This document shows positions 1 to 5,704 of a stretch of DNA of 10,002 nucleotides, piece after piece. The translations under genes and the position numbers were made by a program. Numbering within the stretch: position 1 is the stretch's first letter; the number at the start of each line of letters is the position of its first letter. The notes below the pieces were generated by a model. That model did no database searches and had not been told where the DNA came from. It worked only from the letters and a program-made list of their open reading frames with translations. Source of the DNA: JBDKJS01 sp039806065 (GTDB lineage Bacteria > Bacteroidota > Bacteroidia > AKYH767-A > 2013-40CM-41-45); the NCBI GenBank assembly GCA_039806065.1, contig JBDKJS010000047.1:1-10002 (forward strand). The letters are read 5' to 3'.

Positions 1-1109
1 AAAAAGGAATTAAATACCACCCTATAGTAGTTTCTAAACATGATGGCGTGCCAATTTTTTTTCAAAGATCAAAATCAGCAGTACCCTACGATCCTTTTGC
101 AGCCAGTTTTTATATGGTCTCGCGCTATGAGGAGTATCTTCCTTTTGCCTGTGATAAATTAGGCCGATTCGTAGCCGAAAATAGTTTAGCTTATGAAAAT
201 GGGTTTTTGAATAGACCAGTAGTTAATATTTGGAGCCTGCAGGTGAAAGCAATGCTTTTAAATTATTTCCCTCAGTTATCGTTCAAAGAGAATCATTACC
301 ACTATGTAAGTACGATGGATATTGATAATGCATATGCTTTTCTCGAAAAGGGCATCATCAGAACTTCAGGAGCGCTGTTGAAATCGTTCGCAAAATTAGA
401 TTTCAAGCAAATAAAAAATCGATTGTTGGTACTAGCAAAAAAAAGAAGAGATCCTTACGATACTTATGATTATATTTTTGAATTGCATAATAAATTTAAA
501 GTCAAAAGTATTTTCTTTTTCTTACTTGGCGATTATGGGGAGAATGATCGCAATGTTTCTATTGCTAGATCCAAATTCAGATCTTTGATAAAATTAATTG
601 CAGATTATGCCGTTTGTGGTATCCACCCTAGTTATGCTAGTAATGATGATCCTGAAAAAATAGGAGTGGAGATAAGTAGGCTAAAAAGAGTTTTGAAACG
701 TGAAGTAACAAAAAGTAGACAACATTTTTTAAGACTTGGTTTCCCGATTACCTATAGGCGCCTTATTAGTTATGATATCAAGGATGATTATACTATGGGG
801 TTTGCGCAGCAGCCAGGATTTAGGGCAGGAATATGTTCTACCTTTTATTTTTATGATTTGGATTTAGAACTTGCTACCAAGTTAGCCATTCACCCTTTTA
901 TGATAATGGATGCTACTTTTCGTTATTACTTAAAGGTATCTCCCGAAAAGGCTCTTGAAGCCATTGTTCCATTAATTGACGAAGTAAAATCTGTTAATGG
1001 CACCTTTATCAGTCTGTGGCACAATGAATCATTGAGTGATGTAAACCCATGGAAAGGCTGGAAAAATTTGTATGGTCAAATGTTGCAACGAGCCGTTCCC
1101 AATGATTGA
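1..1109 (+). CDS. Polysaccharide-deacetylase-like protein, 5' end missing
   Basis: The reading frame is open to the left edge (codons in phase from base 3, with KHDGVPIFFQRS reading through the GTG at 48), so the gene starts before the window and only its C-terminal ~369 residues are visible. The segment with DPFAASFYMVSRYEEY and NSLAYENGFL (about 105-210) matches the N-terminal domain (DUF7033-like) that precedes NodB-type deacetylase domains in Bacteroidota. The catalytic half follows: DIDN at 318-329 in the position of the metal-binding Asp pair, GIHPSYAS with its His at 624, SRQHF near 714, a YTMGF..PGFRAG stretch near 790-835, and LWHNES near 1017. Such proteins remove acyl groups from amino sugars of surface polysaccharides or cell-wall glycans. 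The 3' end overlaps the next gene, so the two are probably co-transcribed and act on the same glycan. The family call is fairly secure; the substrate is not known. Confidence 0.8.
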   Translation, partial: KGIKYHPIVVSKHDGVPIFFQRSKSAVPYDPFAASFYMVSRYEEYLPFACDKLGRFVAENSLAYENGFLNRPVVNIWSLQVKAMLLNYFPQLSFKENHYHYVSTMDIDNAYAFLEKGIIRTSGALLKSFAKLDFKQIKNRLLVLAKKRRDPYDTYDYIFELHNKFKVKSIFFFLLGDYGENDRNVSIARSKFRSLIKLIADYAVCGIHPSYASNDDPEKIGVEISRLKRVLKREVTKSRQHFLRLGFPITYRRLISYDIKDDYTMGFAQQPGFRAGICSTFYFYDLDLELATKLAIHPFMIMDATFRYYLKVSPEKALEAIVPLIDEVKSVNGTFISLWHNESLSDVNPWKGWKNLYGQMLQRAVPND

Positions 1110-2001
1110 ATTAAAAGTGTATGATAGAAGTACTTTTACTGAGGAGGAATGGAATCATTGGCAAGTGCAGAGTGAAAGCAACGGGGTAAATACGGCATTA
1201 TGGTTACTTGATATGGTGGCTCCAAACTTTAAAATTATTGCTGATCAGAAACGGCAATTTGTATTGCCATTCTATGAAAAGAAAAAGTATTTTATTAAGT
1301 ATGCTATTCAACCTAAATACCTACAACAGTTTGTAGCTATAGGATTAAAGTCAAATGACCTAGATCTTTATTCCCAAGCATGGAAGATGATTAATAGCAA
1401 TTATCGCTTTGTTGCTATCCAATTGCCGGTAAGGCATTTAATCGGACAGGTAAGGAGTAATTACATTTTAAATTTGAAACCTGATTATGAATTGCAATTA
1501 GCCGGTTACAATGAGAATACCAAAAGAAACATTAAAAAAGCGATCACTTCAAATACTTCAATTATAGAAAGCGCCAATGTGCAAGAAGCTATTGAAATTT
1601 TCAACGCAACCAAAGGGGTAAAAATTAATAAGAAAGATGTTAATGGTGATGCATTATTACATAAAATACTTCAGAAGGCAACCCATCATGGAGCACTCAA
1701 TGCTTATACTGCTTTCAATTCACAAGGAGTTTTAGCCTATGCATTTTTTATTAATCATCGTAATGAGTCGCTCTTTTTATTTTCAGCTACCAAGGTAAGG
1801 AATACGGGAGCATTGGCATGCATTATTGATCACCACATTCGTAAAATAGCAGGAAAGATGCAAACCTTGAATTTCGAGGGATCAGATTTTCCGCCACTTG
1901 CAAAATTCTATCAGGGCTTTGGTGCTTTGCTTCAGCCTTATTCATTGTTGAGGTCAAATAGATTGGGTTGGCCAATGAAGTTATTTGTGCCTAAAGTATA
2001 G
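1102..2001 (+). CDS. FemAB/GNAT-like acyltransferase of the cell envelope
   Basis: This 299-residue protein belongs to the double-GNAT acyltransferases related to FemAB and BioF2-like proteins, which move an aminoacyl or acyl group onto a cell-wall or surface-glycan amino sugar. Visible marks are NENTKRNIKKA at about residues 137-147, an ATKGVKINKKD segment near 169-179, a central beta-strand run (ALNAYTAF, VLAYAFF, SLFLFSAT) and the closing LNFEGSDFPPLAKFYQGFGA at about 256-275, typical of this group. No signal peptide or membrane segment is seen, so it probably acts in the cytoplasm. The ATG at 1102 overlaps the stop of the deacetylase-like gene by 8 bases. A longer frame from an ATG at 1072 would add ten residues (MVKCCNEPFP) that look like read-through of the overlap, although GGA about 11 bases before 1072 keeps it possible. 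The exact acceptor and donor cannot be told. Confidence 0.75.
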   Translation: MIELKVYDRSTFTEEEWNHWQVQSESNGVNTALWLLDMVAPNFKIIADQKRQFVLPFYEKKKYFIKYAIQPKYLQQFVAIGLKSNDLDLYSQAWKMINSNYRFVAIQLPVRHLIGQVRSNYILNLKPDYELQLAGYNENTKRNIKKAITSNTSIIESANVQEAIEIFNATKGVKINKKDVNGDALLHKILQKATHHGALNAYTAFNSQGVLAYAFFINHRNESLFLFSATKVRNTGALACIIDHHIRKIAGKMQTLNFEGSDFPPLAKFYQGFGALLQPYSLLRSNRLGWPMKLFVPKV

Positions 2002-2008
2002 CCCCTTA

Positions 2009-2039
2009 TTGTTTATCTTATAACATAAAGTTATATTTG
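2009..2039 (+). promoter_or_regulatory. Bacteroidota-type promoter of the upp operon
   Basis: TTG at 2009-2011 (ATTG from 2008) and TATATTTG at 2032-2039 are separated by 20 bases, matching the -33 TTG / -7 TAnnTTTG promoter of this phylum. Transcription would begin around 2044-2047, leaving an untranslated leader of roughly 33 bases before the upp ATG. A small dyad (TATAAC at 2019-2024, GTTATA at 2030-2035) overlaps the -7 element; it is AT-only apart from one pair and may be chance. Confidence 0.7.
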
Positions 2040-2078
2040 TAACACCAAAATTTTTACCTCAAAATAAATCCATCTAAC

Positions 2079-2726
2079 ATGGTGCACAACCTTTCTGTTC
2101 AAAACTCAATCATTAATCAATTTGTAGCCGAACTTCGTAATGTGGATGTGCAATCAGATCGGATGCGATTTAGGCGTAACCTTGAAAGAATTGGTGAGAT
2201 CATAGCCTATGAGATAAGTAAAACCATGAACTATATTGCTATAGAAGTAACTACTCCCTTGGGTGTAGCAGCAATTCCTCTTCCGCAGCAACATCCTGTG
2301 TTAGCTACCATTCTTAGAGCAGGTTTACCACTCCATCAAGGGTTGCTAAATTATTTTGATCGGGCCGATAATGCATTTATTAGTGCTTATAGAAAACATC
2401 ATAAGGATGGTTCTTTTGAAATAAAGTTGGAATATGTTTCATCACCAGCTTTGAATGATCGCGTTTTAATTATTTCAGATCCAATGCTTGCCACAGGCAG
2501 TAGCATGGTTATGACCATCAAAGAATTAATGGAAAAAGGTAAACCACAGCACATTCACATTGTAGCTGCTTTGGCCAGTGCACAGGGAATTGATTATACC
2601 AAAAAACATTTAGGGAGTAATGTAACCATTTGGGCAGCTGCCATTGATGAAGAGTTAACGGCACAGTCTTATATCGTGCCTGGATTGGGTGATGCAGGGG
2701 ATTTAGCTTACGGCACTAAATTGTAA
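2079..2726 (+). CDS. upp: Uracil phosphoribosyltransferase
   Basis: Converts uracil and PRPP to UMP and pyrophosphate in the cytoplasm, the direct pyrimidine salvage step. The 215-residue length is normal for the family. The signature elements are in order: TILRAGLPLHQGLL (residues 77-90), the PRPP loop LIISDPMLATGSS (130-142), and the uracil-binding C-terminal segment YIVPGLGDAGDLAYGT (198-213). The family usually has DR before the aromatic or glycine step where this protein has DLAYG, a minor variation common among Bacteroidota-like sequences. The ATG at 2079 lies about 40 bases after the -7 element and agrees with the normal N-terminus. It is the first gene of a probable operon: the membrane protein gene follows after 23 bases and a YjjG-type nucleotidase overlaps that one. 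Confidence 0.95.
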   Translation: MVHNLSVQNSIINQFVAELRNVDVQSDRMRFRRNLERIGEIIAYEISKTMNYIAIEVTTPLGVAAIPLPQQHPVLATILRAGLPLHQGLLNYFDRADNAFISAYRKHHKDGSFEIKLEYVSSPALNDRVLIISDPMLATGSSMVMTIKELMEKGKPQHIHIVAALASAQGIDYTKKHLGSNVTIWAAAIDEELTAQSYIVPGLGDAGDLAYGTKL

Positions 2727-2749
2727 TTTTTTTTAATGATTTAAATTTT

Positions 2750-3310
2750 ATGGAAGAGCTGCTTAGAATACTAACTTTTATTTTAATAAGCAGCGTCAAA
2801 TTTTCTGTAGGATTGCCACTGGTCTATCTTAATGACAATTATAATTTCACATTTTTTGAAACCAATATGTATGCTATTATTGGTGGAATGATTGGAGTGA
2901 TAGTATTCATGCACTTTAGCGAATGGCTGCTAACATTATGGCGTAGTGTGAAGAAACTTTTTATCAGAGATCATACAACTATCCAAAATGATGAATATAC
3001 TGATGTAAATACTACTGCCGACCATCCGGTAAAAATTAATTACCTTAATACAGATCCTAAGAAAAAGATTTTTACTAAAAGAAATAGACGTATTGTTAGT
3101 ATTTGGAGAAAATATGGATTGGTTGGTTTGGCTGCGTTAACTCCAATATTATTTTCTATTCCTCTAGGGGTTTTTGTGATGACGAGATTAGAAAAAAATA
3201 AGAAAAAGATTTTATTTTTTATGTTTATTTCGATTGTTTGCTGGTCGCTGGTAATTACCATAATCTTTGAATTGATGAATAAGCGAAATATTAATGAACT
3301 AATAAATTAA
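2750..3310 (+). CDS. Membrane protein of unknown function, four predicted helices
   Basis: I do not recognise a named family with confidence. The 186-residue protein has hydrophobic segments at about residues 4-27, 39-64, 123-145 and 152-174. A polar, basic loop (about 65-120, with WRSVKKL, DPKKKIFTKRNRR and IWRKYG) lies between the second and third and is probably cytoplasmic. The third helix carries GLVGLAALTPILFSIPLG, a Pro- and Gly-containing pattern reminiscent of small export or DedA-like membrane proteins; that resemblance is weak. The gene lies 23 bases after upp and its TAA shares one base with the ATG of the next gene (TAATG), so translation of the two is probably coupled. Its place between two pyrimidine enzymes allows a transport role for a base or nucleoside, but this is only inferred from position. 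Confidence 0.75.
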   Translation: MEELLRILTFILISSVKFSVGLPLVYLNDNYNFTFFETNMYAIIGGMIGVIVFMHFSEWLLTLWRSVKKLFIRDHTTIQNDEYTDVNTTADHPVKINYLNTDPKKKIFTKRNRRIVSIWRKYGLVGLAALTPILFSIPLGVFVMTRLEKNKKKILFFMFISIVCWSLVITIIFELMNKRNINELIN

Positions 3311-4005
3311 TGAGAAACATAACCCATATTTTTTTTGACCTTGACAATACCATCTGGGATTTTGATACCAATAGTAGCGAAGCCCTTTATGAACTTTATG
3401 ATAAGCATAACCTAGGACAATTTGGAATAATATCACCCGAATATTTTATTACCCTTTACAAAGATCGCAATGCTATGATGTGGGAGCAGTATAGAATGGG
3501 TAAAATTGATAAGGATACCCTGCGTAATAAGCGATTTGAATTTACCTTTTGGGATATGGGCCTCGATCCAATATTGGCACCAAAAGAATTGGCAGGAGAT
3601 TATTTGGCATTGGCCACCAATAAAACAGCCCTTTTTCCTCATGCCATTGAAACACTCGAATATCTAGCTCAAAAATATAGCCTTCATATTATTACCAATG
3701 GTTTTGCAGAGTCGCAATATTTTAAATTGAATAACTCAGGAATAAAGCAATACTTTAATCAAGTAATTATTAGTGATGAGGTGGGTTATAGGAAACCTGA
3801 TAGTAAAATATTTGAACTGGCCTTAGAAGCAGCGCAAGCACTACCTGAAAATAGTGCAATGGTAGGTGATGGAATAGAAGTGGATGTGCTTGGGGCCATG
3901 CGTTGCGGACTAGAAGGTGTTTATTTTAATCCTCATGAAATTCCTCATAAAGCCAAAGTTGATAGAGAGGTAAAGAGTCTTAAAAAACTCCAGTCCATAT
4001 ATTAA
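3310..4005 (+). CDS. yjjG: YjjG-type HAD pyrimidine nucleotidase
   Basis: A 231-residue HAD-superfamily phosphatase with the full motif set: FFDLDNTIWD with nucleophile D10 and acid/base D12, motif II ITNG (T129), motif III K162 in YRKPD, and the acidic pair D187/D192 in MVGDGIEVD. A helical cap of C1 type occupies roughly residues 17-105. The DLDNTIWDFD start and FTFWDMGLDP region fit the YjjG branch, whose Escherichia coli member dephosphorylates nucleoside monophosphates and keeps non-canonical pyrimidine nucleotides out of the pool. The gene overlaps the preceding stop by one base and shares an operon with upp, in keeping with a pyrimidine role. Its stop codon shares the palindrome TTAA (4002-4005) with the stop of the convergent small gene. 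Substrate preference is assumed from the family. Confidence 0.88.
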   Translation: MRNITHIFFDLDNTIWDFDTNSSEALYELYDKHNLGQFGIISPEYFITLYKDRNAMMWEQYRMGKIDKDTLRNKRFEFTFWDMGLDPILAPKELAGDYLALATNKTALFPHAIETLEYLAQKYSLHIITNGFAESQYFKLNNSGIKQYFNQVIISDEVGYRKPDSKIFELALEAAQALPENSAMVGDGIEVDVLGAMRCGLEGVYFNPHEIPHKAKVDREVKSLKKLQSIY

Positions 4006-4235
4006 TGACGGTTGATATCATTAAATTTTTGTTGTAATAAAGTTACTATTTCCTGATAGGTCTTCTCCTTATGTTGCATGATGAAATGAAAATGTTCGGG
4101 GTACATTTCTTCCGCTGCTTTTATTCCTTGCTTCTTGTAAATTTCAAATGCGCTCAGTTGACTAAACAATAATTGTTGTTGTAAAGTCTTGTTCACATTA
4201 TTAATTGTCGAATGCTTGGTGGACGCGTTTGACAT
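4002..4235 (-). CDS. Small soluble protein of unknown function (77 aa)
   Basis: I do not recognise this protein. From the ATG at 4235 it has 77 residues, no signal peptide and no membrane segment. The composition is Gln-, Lys- and His-rich and the pattern looks helical (TLQQQLLFSQLSAFEIYKKQGIKAAEEMYPEHFHFIMQHKEKTYQ). An in-frame TTG at 4295 would give 97 residues, but it falls inside a promoter-like AACCTTTG (4293-4300), and the extra segment (PKTCSSKDYKLTTRTKYFI) covers an inverted repeat rather than anything protein-like, so the ATG is preferred. It is convergent with the YjjG-type gene, their stop codons overlapping at TTAA, and is separated from the OMP operon upstream by a strong hairpin terminator, so it is probably transcribed alone. 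Reality of the gene is likely but not certain. Confidence 0.6.
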   Translation of the reverse strand: MSNASTKHSTINNVNKTLQQQLLFSQLSAFEIYKKQGIKAAEEMYPEHFHFIMQHKEKTYQEIVTLLQQKFNDINRH

Positions 4236-4292
4236 AATAAAGTATTTAGTTCGGGTCGTTAGTTTGTAGTCTTTTGAACTACAAGTTTTAGG

Positions 4293-4300
4293 CAAAGGTT
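4293..4300 (-). promoter_or_regulatory. Possible -7 element for the small gene
   Basis: On the minus strand AACCTTTG matches TAnnTTTG at all but one position. The nearest TTTTG upstream (4325-4329) is 24 bases away, longer than usual, so the promoter is weakly supported. It would give a leader of about 50 bases containing a 7-bp dyad (TTGTAGT at 4264-4270 with ACTACAA at 4278-4284, 7-base loop). Confidence 0.28.
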
Positions 4301-4335
4301 ACCAAATGATTAAAATTTAATATGCAAAATCAATC

Positions 4336-4367
4336 AAAAAGCCAATTAAATTAATAATTGGCTTTTT
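4336..4367. terminator. Rho-independent terminator, bidirectional
   Basis: AAAAAGCCAATTA (4336-4348) pairs perfectly with TAATTGGCTTTTT (4355-4367) around a 6-base loop, and each strand ends the stem in five T. It lies 22 bases after the stop of the OMP gene and closes the four-gene minus-strand operon. It can also stop plus-strand transcripts running on from the upp operon across the small convergent gene. Confidence 0.85.
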
Positions 4368-4389
4368 ATAATTGCATCTATCCTAAACT

Positions 4390-5082
4390 TTAGAAATCAT
4401 AACTGATTCCCAACCCTGTGTTTAAAAGGGGTATTTTACCATCGTAAATCTTTCTTACAAATAGGCCATCAACAGGATTTTTATAACCTTCAGTTTTAAT
4501 ATTTATGTTGGGACTTGTATAAATATAATTAATAGTAAAGCTTAAACTTAGTTTTTTATAAATGGTATAAGAGGCCATCATATTTAATCCATAAGTCAGG
4601 CTAATACCGGTTCCTTCATTTTGTGTAATTACAGCCTCTTCAATTGTTGACTCGAGTAAATGCGACTTCACCCTACTCGCACCAAATAAGGCCATTATTT
4701 CCACATCAAGCTTCTTGTCTATTATTTTGTAGCCAACAGTTGGTAGCACATGGCTAATGGTCCAGCTATTTGATTTTAAGCTCACTTCCTCTACCTCATA
4801 AGCTTCTAAAAATGAGGTCGCTATTTTTTTCGCATCCTTTGTTTGATAATTTGAAGAAGAAATCAACAGACCTACCATCAATTTTGATTTTAACTGATAT
4901 GTACCATTGATAAATCCCCCCATTCCAGGAGAAGCAAAGCCTGAGTTTAAATTTTCTATTTCTGTTTTCTTAAGATCACCCTGTGGTAAGCTGTACAAAC
5001 CACCAACTGAAATTCGTAAAGATTGGGCATCTATAGTTTGATAGCATAGTAAAATAATTGCTAATATGATATTTTTTTTCAT
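4390..5082 (-). CDS. Small outer-membrane beta-barrel protein
   Basis: The 230-residue product begins with a signal peptide (MKKN, hydrophobic core 5-14, likely cleavage at IDA|Q19/20). The mature part alternates short amphipathic strands with turns: LRISVGGLYSLP near the start, then GGFINGTYQLKSKLMVGLLISSSNY, HVLPTVGYKIIDKKLDVEIMALFGASRV, SLTYGLNMMASYTIYKKLSLSFTINYIYTS, and a final LLNTGLGISYDF. Ending on an aromatic residue is the usual signal for outer-membrane assembly. This fits the OmpW/OmpX-like 'outer membrane protein beta-barrel' domains common in Bacteroidota. It is the last gene of the operon, 34 bases after the lipoprotein gene, and its start region nearly copies that of the lipoprotein gene. 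A role beside the TonB-dependent receptor is inferred from position; no ligand can be proposed from the sequence. Confidence 0.78.
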   Translation of the reverse strand: MKKNIILAIILLCYQTIDAQSLRISVGGLYSLPQGDLKKTEIENLNSGFASPGMGGFINGTYQLKSKLMVGLLISSSNYQTKDAKKIATSFLEAYEVEEVSLKSNSWTISHVLPTVGYKIIDKKLDVEIMALFGASRVKSHLLESTIEEAVITQNEGTGISLTYGLNMMASYTIYKKLSLSFTINYIYTSPNINIKTEGYKNPVDGLFVRKIYDGKIPLLNTGLGISYDF

Positions 5083-5103
5083 TATTGTATGTTTTAAAAT
5101 TTA
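5070..5103 (-). promoter_or_regulatory. A-rich translation start region of the OMP gene
   Basis: Reading the minus strand, TAAATTTTAAAA, nine bases, then ATGAAAAAAAATA. The same arrangement with the same spacing occurs at 5671-5704; 30 of 34 positions agree. There is no Shine-Dalgarno sequence, so the A-rich block probably sets ribosome loading. Confidence 0.45.
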
Positions 5104-5116
5104 ACTTATTTAATAA

Positions 5117-5683
5117 TTATTGAATAGATACTTTGAAGTCAACATTTACATCAGCCGAACCAATTCCACAGCTTCCATCCTTTATATTGGGTTGATGTAA
5201 TAATTGTAGATTAATGTTTCCGAAATCGGCATTAAGTGTGGTTATCTTATTTTGTAGGCCTATTGGTAGTGCCGGAGTATTCCCATCCAAATCAGTAGCA
5301 GTAATTGAAAATGCGCTAACAGCCGTGAATAAAGAGGGCTGAAAACATACAAGATGATAATTAGCTCTTGCTAAGATATCTTCTGTTATATCACCAATTG
5401 GACTTTGCGTTTCATCTAAAAAGAAAATGGAAGCATTGTAAATGGTATTGATTTTTAATTTAAGTGTATCTGTTTGAGTAGGAGGTGTGGCATCGCCAGG
5501 CGTTAGGTCTTTCCATATAGCAGTTACTGTATCAGCCAAATTAGATTGATTTACTGCCTTGATTACGATAGTGGTAATAAACTCATTTCCGGGAGCAGCA
5601 GGAGTTATTACCTTTTCATCTTTATTACATGCAACCAATAGGAGCCCTAATGATGCGAATATTATGATTGTATTTTTTTTCAT
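5117..5683 (-). CDS. Probable surface lipoprotein encoded beside the TonB receptor
   Basis: The N-terminus is a lipoprotein signal with lipobox LVAC, giving lipidated Cys19. The next residues, NKDEK, match the C-X-K-(D/E)-(D/E)-X pattern that sends Bacteroidota lipoproteins to the outer face of the outer membrane. The 188-residue product is Thr/Asp-rich and looks all-beta. Conserved-looking marks are IWKDLTPGDATPPTQTDTLKL (about 56-76), FFLDETQSPIGDITEDI (87-103), ITATDLDGNTPALPIGL (127-143) and HQPNIKDGS (163-171) followed by a DVNVDFKVSIQ end. From memory this resembles a small lipoprotein family often found next to TonB-dependent receptors in Bacteroidota and labelled 'type 1 periplasmic binding fold superfamily' in some annotations; that label is not itself a function. 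The gene starts 4 bases after the receptor stop, so they are surely co-transcribed. A substrate-capture role at the receptor is inferred. Confidence 0.8.
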   Translation of the reverse strand: MKKNTIIIFASLGLLLVACNKDEKVITPAAPGNEFITTIVIKAVNQSNLADTVTAIWKDLTPGDATPPTQTDTLKLKINTIYNASIFFLDETQSPIGDITEDILARANYHLVCFQPSLFTAVSAFSITATDLDGNTPALPIGLQNKITTLNADFGNINLQLLHQPNIKDGSCGIGSADVNVDFKVSIQ

Positions 5684-5704
5684 TTGTTTATATTTTAAAA
5701 TTTA
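5671..5704 (-). promoter_or_regulatory. A-rich translation start region of the lipoprotein gene
   Basis: Near-copy of the block at 5070-5103: TAAATTTTAAAA, nine bases, ATGAAAAAAAATA on the minus strand. Its upstream part overlaps the last codons and stop of the receptor gene, so the sequence does two jobs. Confidence 0.45.

Noticed and set aside
48..50. GTG as the start of the deacetylase-like gene
   Set aside because: The frame stays open to base 3 and the upstream residues (IVVSKHDGV) continue the domain naturally, so the gene begins left of the window.
2019..2035. TATAAC/GTTATA dyad as an operator or attenuator of upp
   Set aside because: Six AT-rich pairs are expected by chance in this composition; noted only in the promoter entry.
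4264..4284. A tRNA anticodon-arm-like hairpin with loop CTTTTGA on the plus strand
   Set aside because: No D arm, T arm or acceptor stem can be found around it, so it is not a tRNA; it is treated only as a leader dyad.
4236..4295. TTG start giving a 97-residue version of the small protein
   Set aside because: It coincides with a -7-like AACCTTTG, and the added stretch covers an inverted repeat.
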